From Dehalococcoidia bacterium (GTDB taxonomy: Bacteria > Chloroflexota > Dehalococcoidia > UBA6926): 10,557 nucleotides of DNA. The stretch lies in assembly GCA_030754805.1 (NCBI GenBank), contig JASLZO010000026.1:1-10557 (forward strand). Reading direction: 5' to 3'. Numbering within the stretch: the stretch's first letter is position 1; each line of letters opens with the position of its first letter. Of this stretch, positions 1-6,437 are shown one piece after another. A program made the translations under genes and the position numbers. The notes under the pieces are model-generated. The model was not told where the DNA came from. It saw only the letters and a program-made list of their open reading frames with translations, and made no database searches.

Positions 1-899
1 TAACCGCTCACTAAATTCCCGCCCATCGTGCTCAGTGCCATCACGCTTAGAACACCTGCGGCGACAGCAGCATCGAGTCCTTTGCCCGTGAGCAGGGCCA
101 TATTGTGGAACGTGAGCGCTGTACCAATCAGTGAAAAGGATGAGCCCGCGATGAGCAGGAGCCAAAAGGCCCGCGTGTGCATCGCGTCGCTCAGCGTGAA
201 CGCTACTTCCTCCTCTGGCGGTTGTATTTGCTCTTGGGGAGCGGGTGCAGCGGAACGTTCGCCGTCCGGATAAAGACCCACAGATTCCGGTGATCGCCGG
301 ACTAACACCGATGCGGGCAACAACATGACGCCCCAGATCACGAACGCCAGCACGACCCAAGCCGTACGCCAGCCATGCCCTTCGATTAGGTAGTGACCAA
401 GAATGGGGAATGTTGCCGCGCTGACAGCCCCACCGAGCGTAGCCAGCGCGGTTGCCCGACCACGGGCGCGTACAAACCAGATGGAGACGAGCGTGGTCGG
501 CACCATTGTCATGGAGCCCTGGCCCAGAGTACGAATAGCCGCGAACCCGAGAAACAACCCTAGTTGGGATTCGACCCGACTCATCCAAATCGCGGCCAAA
601 CCCAAAAACACCACAACCACTGTGAGGACTACACGGGCGCCAAACCGGTCCAGTAAACGTCCTACACCGATAATTAGTACTGCCGCAGTAAGTGATCCTG
701 CCGCGTACCAACCAGTGATCTGAGTCCTCGTCCAACCCGTTTCTTCGATAATCGGGTCAACGAAGACCGAAAAATTGTACGTTTGGCCCGGCCCAGACGC
801 GAACACCGCGAGTCCAGATACGGCGAGAATGACCCAACCGTAAAAAAAGGGAGTTCGGGTAACGAAAGGCCTGGGTTGATCAAGGGCCGGAGGGCGCAT
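1..899 (-). CDS. Major facilitator superfamily (MFS) transporter, 3' end outside the window
   Basis: The reverse strand is open from the ATG at 899 to the window edge (299 codons seen; MFS proteins usually have about 400-430, so roughly the last third is missing). It encodes a polytopic inner-membrane carrier. Residues 18-46 (FFYGWVILA then GPGQTYNFSVF) are typical of the oxalate/formate-antiporter-like and monocarboxylate-like MFS group. GRLLDRFGAR at 80-89 is the loop 2-3 motif A, and RTLGQGS at 123-129 lies in TM4. A hydrophilic central loop spans about 200-235, and TM7 begins near 244. Any substrate is inferred only; an organic anion is plausible. The start is fixed by an in-frame TAA directly upstream (900-902). 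There is no Shine-Dalgarno sequence, but a promoter ends 7 bases before the ATG, so the mRNA is probably leaderless. It is divergent from the EVE-HNH gene. GC counted at 541-660 is 55%. Confidence 0.88.
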   Translation of the reverse strand, partial: MRPPALDQPRPFVTRTPFFYGWVILAVSGLAVFASGPGQTYNFSVFVDPIIEETGWTRTQITGWYAAGSLTAAVLIIGVGRLLDRFGARVVLTVVVVFLGLAAIWMSRVESQLGLFLGFAAIRTLGQGSMTMVPTTLVSIWFVRARGRATALATLGGAVSAATFPILGHYLIEGHGWRTAWVVLAFVIWGVMLLPASVLVRRSPESVGLYPDGERSAAPAPQEQIQPPEEEVAFTLSDAMHTRAFWLLLIAGSSFSLIGTALTFHNMALLTGKGLDAAVAAGVLSVMALSTMGGNLVSG

Positions 900-906
900 T
901 TAAGCC

Positions 907-935
907 ATTGTAGTTGTGCTGTTCGGACCAACCAA
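907..935 (-). promoter_or_regulatory. Candidate sigma-70 promoter of the MFS gene (leaderless mRNA)
   Basis: On the minus strand TTGGTT (930-935) is followed by exactly 17 bases and then TACAAT (907-912), a five-of-six match to the -10 consensus. Transcription would begin at about 899-900, on or next to the A of the ATG. This explains why the gene has no ribosome binding site. The -35 matches in only three of six positions. The spacing and position are seen directly; use as a promoter is inferred. Confidence 0.5.
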
Positions 936-1001
936 TATGGAGGCTTCAATGGGAGCGGTTATCCGGGCAGTGCAGAAGCTGTTTGCAGGAGCCCGATAGA
1001 T

Positions 1002-1020
1002 GGGGTACCCGAGTATCCCC
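1002..1020 (+). other. Small hairpin in the leader upstream of the EVE-HNH gene
   Basis: GGGGTAC (1002-1008), a four-base loop (1009-1012), GTA (1013-1015), one bulged T and CCCC (1017-1020) can pair as a 7-bp stem. It sits about 43 bases before the start codon. It may be part of a 5' leader structure, but with one small stem nothing more can be said. Confidence 0.25.
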
Positions 1021-1063
1021 AACCGTTAATCTCCATTAGAGCCCGGGCAATCGAAGGGGGGGA

Positions 1064-2269
1064 ATGAACCATTGGATATTCCAGGCCAATCCAGACGTTT
1101 TCGATGTCGACACATACCTGAATACCAGCGATGAAATCCTCTGGTCAGTCAAGCAAGTCCATTACCTCGAACGCATGGGCGTTGGGGACAAGGTATTCAT
1201 ATGGAGAGCGCAAGGGCGCAGGTTTCAAAACAGGGTCTACGGAATCATCGCCGAAGGGACGATTTCAAGCAGATCCCACGACGAACAGGCCGACGCTTCT
1301 GGTTTGTGGAGAAGCGATGTCCCACCCACCCAACCAGAAGAATTCGAGGTACGAATATCCCTAACCAATAAATCCATTGGCAACAGACGTGTCGTCCGAA
1401 GTGGATGGCTCGCAGAGGACCCAATCGCGTCCCAGATTGTGATCCTAAGAATGAGAAACCAAACCAATTACCCGATCACGGAGCAAGAATCCAGACGCAT
1501 CAGCCAGCTGGTGTCGAACACCGGTAATGATTGGACGAGGAACGAGTGCATCGCCGCGCTGAAAGTTCATTGCGCTACATATGAAAAACCACTATCGCGA
1601 TTGAGCCGCTCGCCGGTCTCGGACACAGCGCTATTGCTCGGGCGAGCGGTCACCGGCGTGTACAACAAGGTCCTGAACTTCCGTCATTTAGATCCACGGG
1701 ACGAACGTGCTGGCCTCCCAAATATCAACGCAATGGATCGTTCTGTTTGGGCAGAGTTCTACAATACCGATAGTAATCGGGTGATGGAAAACAAACTAAA
1801 CGAAGCGTATTCGCAAATCTACTTCGGGAAGATCGTGACGCCACGCAGTCACAGTTCTTACAAGGATTTCGGAGACGCGCCCAATGATGATCCAACCGAA
1901 CTGCAGAACTTCGCCAAACGTGTGAGAAGGGGCCAAACAGCTTTCAGAGACAATTTGCTCAGAGCATATGGGCGCGCGTGCGCGATAACCGGAGAGGGTC
2001 CCGAAGAAGCTCTTGAAGCCGTCCATATCGTTCCGCACTCTGAATCTGGCATCAATGAACTGAACAACGGGCTGCTGCTGAGGGCTGACCCACACCACCT
2101 GTTTGATGACAATCTATTGAAGATCAACCCGACCAGTTTGAACGTTGGATTGGACGACCGGCTCCGAGACACATCGTATTGGCAGTACAACGGTGCCCAA
2201 TTGAGGCATCGGACCGATGGGTCTCAAATCTCCACCCGCTATCTCCTAGTTCGGAGCAGCGCGAACTGA
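1064..2269 (+). CDS. EVE domain-HNH endonuclease, likely modification-dependent restriction enzyme
   Basis: 401 residues. The N-terminus (about 1-145) matches an EVE/PUA-like domain: HWIFQANP at 3-10, ILWSVKQ at 25-31, VGDKVFIWRA at 40-49 and GIIAEG at 60-65. EVE domains bind modified bases. The middle (about 155-240) has WTRNECIAAL at 157-166 and GRAVTGVYNKVLNF at 193-206, resembling the helical segment found before HNH domains in McrA-like nucleases. The C-terminus (about 288-360) is an HNH_2-type nuclease: CAITG at 306-310, H321 in VHIVPH, N335 in NNGLLLR, H344 in DPHHLFD. The known EVE-HNH family (for example VcaM4I) cuts DNA carrying modified cytosines, so a host role against phages with modified DNA is inferred. 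The start ATG follows a purine-rich GAAGGGGG (1053-1060). GC is about 49% in four sampled 60-base lines, well below later genes, which suggests horizontal acquisition. No methyltransferase is adjacent, as expected for type IV restriction. Confidence 0.87.
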   Translation: MNHWIFQANPDVFDVDTYLNTSDEILWSVKQVHYLERMGVGDKVFIWRAQGRRFQNRVYGIIAEGTISSRSHDEQADASGLWRSDVPPTQPEEFEVRISLTNKSIGNRRVVRSGWLAEDPIASQIVILRMRNQTNYPITEQESRRISQLVSNTGNDWTRNECIAALKVHCATYEKPLSRLSRSPVSDTALLLGRAVTGVYNKVLNFRHLDPRDERAGLPNINAMDRSVWAEFYNTDSNRVMENKLNEAYSQIYFGKIVTPRSHSSYKDFGDAPNDDPTELQNFAKRVRRGQTAFRDNLLRAYGRACAITGEGPEEALEAVHIVPHSESGINELNNGLLLRADPHHLFDDNLLKINPTSLNVGLDDRLRDTSYWQYNGAQLRHRTDGSQISTRYLLVRSSAN

Positions 2270-2421
2270 GCCTCCAAATAGGCGCTGGTACGCTTGGGTC
2301 CACAACGCGCCCTGCGAGGACGTTGTATCTGACGGGCGGCTCACGTCGCCCCGGGGGGTCGGCGATGTCCTCAATCGTCGTTGGCCCTTTGCCCCAGCTC
2401 TTATCAGGTTGGGGGGCCATT

Positions 2422-2454
2422 GGGAGCCTCGGTGTTGCATGCACCGGGGTTCCT
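2422..2454 (+). terminator. 13-bp hairpin, probable 3' end structure of the EVE-HNH transcript
   Basis: Bases 2422-2434 pair with 2442-2454 around a 7-base loop (TTGCATG). Ten pairs are Watson-Crick and three are G-U wobbles (2422/2454, 2426/2450, 2429/2447). The wobbles become C-A mismatches on the other strand, so the fold is better in plus-strand RNA, which would come from the EVE-HNH gene ending at 2269. There is no proper T-run after it, only TCTC, so termination by this hairpin alone is uncertain. The 150 bases between the stop codon and the hairpin show no gene I can support. Confidence 0.4.
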
Positions 2455-2466
2455 TCTCGCGTACTG

Positions 2467-2499
2467 AAACGGGGCCCCCACCATAGGTAGGAGCCCCGT
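2467..2499 (-). terminator. Probable intrinsic terminator of the molybdenum hydroxylase gene
   Basis: On the minus strand 2499-2486 pairs with 2482-2469 around a 3-base loop (TAT), giving a 14-bp GC-rich stem with two G-U wobbles. The same two positions are C-A mismatches on the plus strand, so the structure belongs to minus-strand RNA. A short T3 (2469-2467) follows. It starts about 30 bases after the stop codon at 2529. The hairpin is strong; the short T-run is the weak point. Confidence 0.55.
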
Positions 2500-2528
2500 A
2501 CTCGTCTCGCGATATGTCCAACCAGACT

Positions 2529-4793
2529 TTACGTCTGAGACAAAGCCCAGAAGGCCCGCTCAGGGTTCAACGGGATCTGCCGAACCCGCACCCCCGTCGC
2601 CTTCTGGAACGCGTTCCCAACAACGGCCAGCGGTGGGATGATCGGCGCCTCACCGACGCCCCGGATCCCGAACTCGTTCTCTGGAGCCGGACCGCCCACG
2701 AACACCGTCTCGATCATCGGCAGATCAAGCGCGGTCGGGATCCGGTAGTCCAGGAAGTTCGAGTTCCGCATGATCCCGTTCTCGTCCCACTCGTAGTTCT
2801 CCCACAGCGCCCAGCCAAGGCCCTGCGCGACCGCGCCCTGGACCTGGCCCTCGACCGCGATCGGGTTGATCGCGCGTCCCGGATCCTGGAACCCCGTGTA
2901 CTTAACGATCCGCACGCTTCCCGTGTCCGAGTCGACCTCGACCTCGGCAACGTGGACCGCGGTGCTCGTCACCGGCCGGACTCCCGTGGCGACTCCGGTC
3001 CCCACGATCGCGCCGACGCCGGCGCCCGTGTTGCTTCCGGCGAGTTCCTGGAGCGTTACTGATTGCTCGCGGTTGTCACTCAGTGTGAACGCCCCGTCCT
3101 TATATTCGACATCCGCTGCATTCGCACGGAACCGCTCCGCCGCCAGAGTCTTCAGTTGGTCAATCAGATCACGTGCTGCCTTCGCCACGGCCTCGCCGGT
3201 CACGTACGTGACCCGGCTGCCCCACGATCCGTCGGTGTAACCAACCGAATCGGTGTCGCCCATGTCAATCGAGATGGCGTCCAGTTCTACCCCTAACACC
3301 TCGGCCGCCATCTGCGCCAGGGTCGTCCGTACGCCGGTCAAGTCTACCGACCCGATGACCACGCTGAACGTCGCGTCTTTGTTCAACATGATCGTCGCGC
3401 TCGACGTCCCACCGCCCTCACGCCGCATCCCGATCGCCATCCCCCGTCCCCGACCAGGAGCCAGTGGGTCCGTCCATGCGGGGTGCTTCTTCACGTCTTC
3501 GAGGATTTGTGCGAACCGCGTCACCGGCAGCGCCATCCCATCGCTCATCGGCTCGCCGTCTCCGGTCGCGTTCACGATTCGGATGTCGATCGGGTCCATC
3601 CCGATCTCTTCGGCCAACTCGTCGATCGCCGTCTCGATCGCAAATGCGCCCTCAGGCAGTCCCGGCGCACGATACGCCTGCGACCGCGGCTTGTTCGTGA
3701 TCACGTCGTACCCGTCCGCGTTGAAGTTCGGCAGCTTGTACGGCGAGAATCCGGACACCAGGATGTTGTTCACGTAGAGCGCCGAGCCCGGCAAGCATCC
3801 CGCGTTTAGGTAGAACGTCGCCTCCAGCGCAGTGATCTCGCCCGTCTTCTTCGCGCCGATTTTGATCTTGCTGTACGCGTCTGGTGCAGGACCGGTCGCC
3901 CGGAATACCTCGTCTCGCGTCAGGACCGTCTTCACCGGTCGGCCCGTCTTTATCGCCAGCATCGCGGTGGGAAGTTCGGGGACCGTGAAGCCCTTCCCCC
4001 CGAAGCCGCCACCGATTTCTAGCGGCACCACCTTGATTTTGTTCTGCGGCATTTGGAGGATCGACGCATTCTGCATCTTCGTGCTGAAGTGCGACTGCGT
4101 CGTCGTGTAGATCGTCATCTGGCCGTTGGTGTCGACCTCGATGCTGCAGGCCTGTGGCTCGATGTACCCCTGGTGGACCATGCCGACGCGATATTCGCGT
4201 TCCAGCGTGGCGTCGGCCTCCGCAAAGCCCTTCTCCACATCACCGCGGGCCAGGTTCATGTGGACGGAGACGTTCGTCGGCTCGTCGCCCCGACCGCCGA
4301 CGCTTCGCGTGCGTAGCTCCGGATGGATGATCGGCGAGTCCGGCTTGATCGCGTCCTCGATGCTCACCACCGGCTTCAGCACCTCGTACTCGATATCGAT
4401 CAGATCCAACGCCTCTTCGGCGATGTGCGGGTTGGTCGCGGCCACCGCCACGATCGGGTGCCCATGGAACAACACCCGGTCCTCCGCCAGCAGGAACTGG
4501 CGGAGATACCTGGCGTCGAGCGTTACCTCACCGCCGACCTCGCCGCCGGCCGTGTCCAATGGCGGCAGGTCCGCGTACGTCACGATTCCCTTCACGCCTG
4601 GGTGCGCCTCGGCACGAGACGTGTCCAGCTTCATGATCTTCGCGTTCGCATACGGGCTCCGCAGGATCTTGCAGTGGAGCGAACCCGGTAGCGTCAGGTC
4701 GGGCGCATAGACCGCCTTCCCTCGAACGCGCTCCTCGGCGTCCACACGCGGAACAGGCTTCCCAACTACGCGATACTCGGTTGCTGTTGCCAC
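2529..4793 (-). CDS. Xanthine dehydrogenase-family molybdopterin-binding subunit (CoxL/XdhA-like), orphan
   Basis: 754 residues, a normal length for the free-standing large subunit of the xanthine oxidase family. It binds molybdopterin cytosine dinucleotide (or a related form) and hydroxylates a carbon centre using water. The N-terminal a/b hammerhead domain spans about 18-125, and the Mo-binding domains follow. Visible signatures are HQGYIEPQA at 207-215, the GGGFGGKG pterin loop at 261-268, the active-site loop AYRAPG at 373-378, and GVGEAP at 712-717 with the expected catalytic Glu715. The CO dehydrogenase loop AYRCSFR is absent, so this is not a form I CO dehydrogenase; the substrate is unknown. 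The partner 2Fe-2S and FAD subunit genes are not on either side, so they must lie elsewhere or be shared. The start is GTG at 4793, set by an ideal AAGGAGG 7 bases upstream; the next Met is residue 54. Confidence 0.93.
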   Translation of the reverse strand: MATATEYRVVGKPVPRVDAEERVRGKAVYAPDLTLPGSLHCKILRSPYANAKIMKLDTSRAEAHPGVKGIVTYADLPPLDTAGGEVGGEVTLDARYLRQFLLAEDRVLFHGHPIVAVAATNPHIAEEALDLIDIEYEVLKPVVSIEDAIKPDSPIIHPELRTRSVGGRGDEPTNVSVHMNLARGDVEKGFAEADATLEREYRVGMVHQGYIEPQACSIEVDTNGQMTIYTTTQSHFSTKMQNASILQMPQNKIKVVPLEIGGGFGGKGFTVPELPTAMLAIKTGRPVKTVLTRDEVFRATGPAPDAYSKIKIGAKKTGEITALEATFYLNAGCLPGSALYVNNILVSGFSPYKLPNFNADGYDVITNKPRSQAYRAPGLPEGAFAIETAIDELAEEIGMDPIDIRIVNATGDGEPMSDGMALPVTRFAQILEDVKKHPAWTDPLAPGRGRGMAIGMRREGGGTSSATIMLNKDATFSVVIGSVDLTGVRTTLAQMAAEVLGVELDAISIDMGDTDSVGYTDGSWGSRVTYVTGEAVAKAARDLIDQLKTLAAERFRANAADVEYKDGAFTLSDNREQSVTLQELAGSNTGAGVGAIVGTGVATGVRPVTSTAVHVAEVEVDSDTGSVRIVKYTGFQDPGRAINPIAVEGQVQGAVAQGLGWALWENYEWDENGIMRNSNFLDYRIPTALDLPMIETVFVGGPAPENEFGIRGVGEAPIIPPLAVVGNAFQKATGVRVRQIPLNPERAFWALSQT

Positions 4794-4800
4794 CTCGTGG

Positions 4801-4807
4801 CCTCCTT
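4801..4807 (-). promoter_or_regulatory. Strong Shine-Dalgarno that fixes the GTG start of the molybdenum hydroxylase gene
   Basis: AAGGAGG on the minus strand, a full anti-16S match, lies 7 bases before the GTG at 4793-4791. It is the best ribosome binding site in the window and argues that the GTG is the true start. Confidence 0.8.
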
Positions 4808-4856
4808 AATCTGTCCTGTCTCCCCCAACCGACGACCCGGGCCTATGGAGCCTTCC

Positions 4857-4883
4857 ACCGAAACCAAATAATACCCCTTCGGT
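4857..4883. promoter_or_regulatory. Inverted repeat around a -10-like box in the divergent intergenic region
   Basis: ACCGAA (4857-4862) and TTCGGT (4878-4883) form a perfect inverted repeat with a 15-base spacer, so the half-site centres are 21 bp apart, two helical turns. The AT-rich spacer contains TATTAT on the minus strand (4868-4873), a possible -10 for the molybdenum hydroxylase gene. I find no good -35. The right arm overlaps the self-complementary GGTCGACC (4881-4888). An operator for a dimeric repressor is an inference from geometry alone. Confidence 0.3.
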
Positions 4884-4917
4884 CGACCACTCTTGACGAA
4901 ACTTGGGACAGTATGCG

Positions 4918-5460
4918 ATGACCGCCGAAGAACTGCTGATCACTGTCGCGCGTGTAGCAGGTTCGCTCCCTGTGCTCGTGTGGCCGTTTGCCGGCGCCAT
5001 CGTGGCCATCATGGTCGACTTCTCCGACCTGTTCATGATGAATCTCCTGGATCTCGGAGGAGTCTCGGATTACCAGTCGTTGGACAAGCGGCTCGACCTT
5101 GTTTACATGGCCATGTTCCTCGTGGTCGTACTGCGCTGGAACGGCACGAGTCGGTCGGTCGGCATCGGACTCTTCGCCTACCGCATCGTCGGCGTCGCTG
5201 CGTTCGAGATCACTGGCGAGCGAGAAGTCTTGCTCTTCTTCCCGAACGTCTTCGAGTTCTGGGTGTTGTTTGTGGCCACGGCCGCGCGGTTCAGGCCCGG
5301 GTACGCGTGGACTCGTCTGAATGCCGCGCTCTGGCTTGCCCCGCTCGTCGCATTGAAGGAGGCTCAGGAGGTCGTCCTGCACGGATTTCAGTCGCTCGAC
5401 GAGTACCGAGCGGTCGACGTCGTCGCCGGCGCATGGCACTGGCTGGCTGCCCTCGCATAG
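4918..5460 (+). CDS. Unrecognised multi-pass membrane protein
   Basis: I do not recognise this 180-residue protein. It has about five hydrophobic segments: roughly 11-33, 60-73, 80-98, 104-123 and 133-146. Several charged residues sit in or at the edges of these: VDFSDLF at 33-39, YQSLDKRLDLVY at 52-63, FAYRIVG at 86-92, NVFEFW at 110-115 and LKEAQE at 146-151. Such charges often mean a conserved functional core in a membrane protein, but no enzyme family motif is clear. The CDP-alcohol phosphotransferase signature was looked for and is absent. An in-frame TTG at 4903 would add five residues. ATG 4918 is preferred because GGGA (4905-4908) lies 9 bases before it and nothing ribosome-like precedes the TTG. 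It is transcribed divergently from the molybdenum hydroxylase gene and converges on the gene at 5584. Confidence 0.75.
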   Translation: MTAEELLITVARVAGSLPVLVWPFAGAIVAIMVDFSDLFMMNLLDLGGVSDYQSLDKRLDLVYMAMFLVVVLRWNGTSRSVGIGLFAYRIVGVAAFEITGEREVLLFFPNVFEFWVLFVATAARFRPGYAWTRLNAALWLAPLVALKEAQEVVLHGFQSLDEYRAVDVVAGAWHWLAALA

Positions 5461-5494
5461 TTCCGGAATCGACCGCGGATCAAGAAGCGACACT

Positions 5495-5550
5495 CGGGAC
5501 CGCTCCTCGAAGCCCCGCTGTTCAACGCCCGCGGCTTCTCCGGGGTCCCG
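5495..5550. repeat. Nested inverted repeat between two convergent genes
   Basis: CGGGACC (5495-5501) pairs with GGTCCCG (5544-5550), and inside it GAAGCC (5509-5514) pairs with GGCTTC (5533-5538), with an internal loop between the stems. The two genes end at 5460 (plus) and 5584 (minus), so it may serve as a shared 3' end structure. No T-run follows on either strand and there is no wobble bias to tell which strand uses it. Confidence 0.35.
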
Positions 5551-5583
5551 TAACGAAAGCGCCGATCTGCTCCTCACGGAATG

Positions 5584-6027
5584 CTATCGGTGCCAGTGCC
5601 CCGGCTGATTTTGGCTTAGCAACCGAGAGATGAACGCCTCCTCACGCGTCGCCGCGTCTGGACGCGGCCCGTCCGGTTGCCACCGCGGAAGCTTTTCCGG
5701 AACGTCTCCGCCCAGTACCACGAACTGGTTCCAGGCGACCTTCACCTCGTGCCCCGTCTTGGGGTCACGGACTTTGTAGCACGGCTGGTGAGTGCAGTCA
5801 TTGCACCCGCTCGGAGATCCCCATGTCTTTCCTGTCACCTGCCCCTCGAGTCCTGCAAGTGGCCCCCACTTCACACGGATCGTGTCCCCGGTCCATGCTC
5901 GGAAATATCGAAGGTCAACCCAACCACGGTCGGTCCCGTCCGGCTCCGTCGCACCGGGCCAACGGATCAGGCTCGGATTCACCTCGTAGACGGGCCCGCG
6001 GTGCGGGTCCTCGTGATGAGCGGTCAT
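5584..6027 (-). CDS. Small protein with KOW-like segment and Cys cluster, function unknown
   Basis: 147 residues from the ATG at 6027. I do not recognise a named family. Residues 48-64 (DTIRVKWGPLAGLEGQV) resemble a KOW motif, the short beta turn found in ribosomal and NusG-type proteins. Next comes CNDCTHQPC at 75-83 (C75, C78, H80, C83), which could bind a metal, then a second beta-rich stretch, HEVKVAWNQFVVLGG, at 93-107. The C-terminus is Pro- and Arg-rich and ends in a short helix. The residue pattern (alternating hydrophobics, Gly-Pro turns) reads as a real soluble protein, unlike the low-complexity reading on the opposite strand. The start is uncertain: no good ribosome site precedes ATG 6027, while TTG 6066 adds 13 residues and has AGGGTG 8 bases upstream. 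An RNA-binding role is only a guess from the KOW-like segment. Confidence 0.68.
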   Translation of the reverse strand: MTAHHEDPHRGPVYEVNPSLIRWPGATEPDGTDRGWVDLRYFRAWTGDTIRVKWGPLAGLEGQVTGKTWGSPSGCNDCTHQPCYKVRDPKTGHEVKVAWNQFVVLGGDVPEKLPRWQPDGPRPDAATREEAFISRLLSQNQPGHWHR

Positions 6028-6203
6028 GGGCGGAAGCTTGGCTGCTTCACACCATTCGGACAACAAACGGATGGCACCCTACGCGGATCGCCGATGCGGC
6101 TTTGCGGCTTGACCAATCGATAGGCTTGATCGCGGTGCGAGTGCCCGCGCAAGATGCGAGATCGGTCGGTGGGGAAAACGATTGGGTCCGGGACAGGCCG
6201 TGC

Positions 6204-6437
6204 TTACCCGGGGACGAGCGGTCGCGTCCTTTGCGCCGCCAGTGGGCTTGGATTAATGATAAAATGGTGACTCGATGGAGCTGGCTCGCCCGGCTGAGTT
6301 TGGTTGACGTCCCCGCCACTTACCCCCAGTGCGGAGACCTTCATGGCCCCCTCACCCACGGACGGCTCGGGGTCCGGTAGACCCTCGAACACGAGAGCAT
6401 CGAGGCTGCCTGTTTCTCTGACGACTATCGCTCGCAT
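6204..6437 (-). pseudogene. N-terminal remnant of a quinone oxidoreductase/zinc-type alcohol dehydrogenase (MDR)
   Basis: The 77-residue reading starts MRAIVVRETG and continues with LPDPEPSVGE (20-29) and MKVSALGVSGGDV (32-44). This is the usual opening of NADPH:quinone oxidoreductases and related medium-chain dehydrogenases, where the pattern is LPDPEP..GE...V...GVN..D. Similarity fades after about residue 60, and the frame stops at 6204. An intact enzyme needs about 320 residues including the GroES-like fold and the NAD(P)-binding GxGxxG, none of which is present; I found no continuation in the other reverse frames down to 6028. The Asn of GVN is Ser here. I read it as a truncated, decaying copy. 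A short expressed peptide is possible but there is no good ribosome site, only GAGAAG upstream. Confidence 0.5.

Noticed and set aside
783..1067. Plus-strand 94-codon ORF ending at the nuclease start
   Set aside because: It overlaps the MFS N-terminus in antisense and shows no family features.
2514..3062. Plus-strand ORF of 182 codons, with others at 3253-3777 and 4126-4710
   Set aside because: They lie antisense inside the molybdenum hydroxylase gene, show Arg/Pro/Ser-rich low-information sequence, and have no ribosome sites; they are by-products of high GC.
4893..4898. TTGACG as a -35 box for the membrane protein gene
   Set aside because: A -10 at correct spacing would fall inside the start codon region, and no -10-like sequence is present there.
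4843..5577. Minus-strand 244-codon and plus-strand 246-codon (4893-5633) ORFs over the membrane protein
   Set aside because: The frame chosen at 4918-5460 has a coherent pattern of hydrophobic segments; the two longer readings are charged, low-complexity and cross both intergenic gaps.
5823..6380. Plus-strand 185-codon ORF
   Set aside because: Antisense to the KOW-like protein and the dehydrogenase remnant; Arg/Ser/Pro-rich with no pattern of a folded protein.
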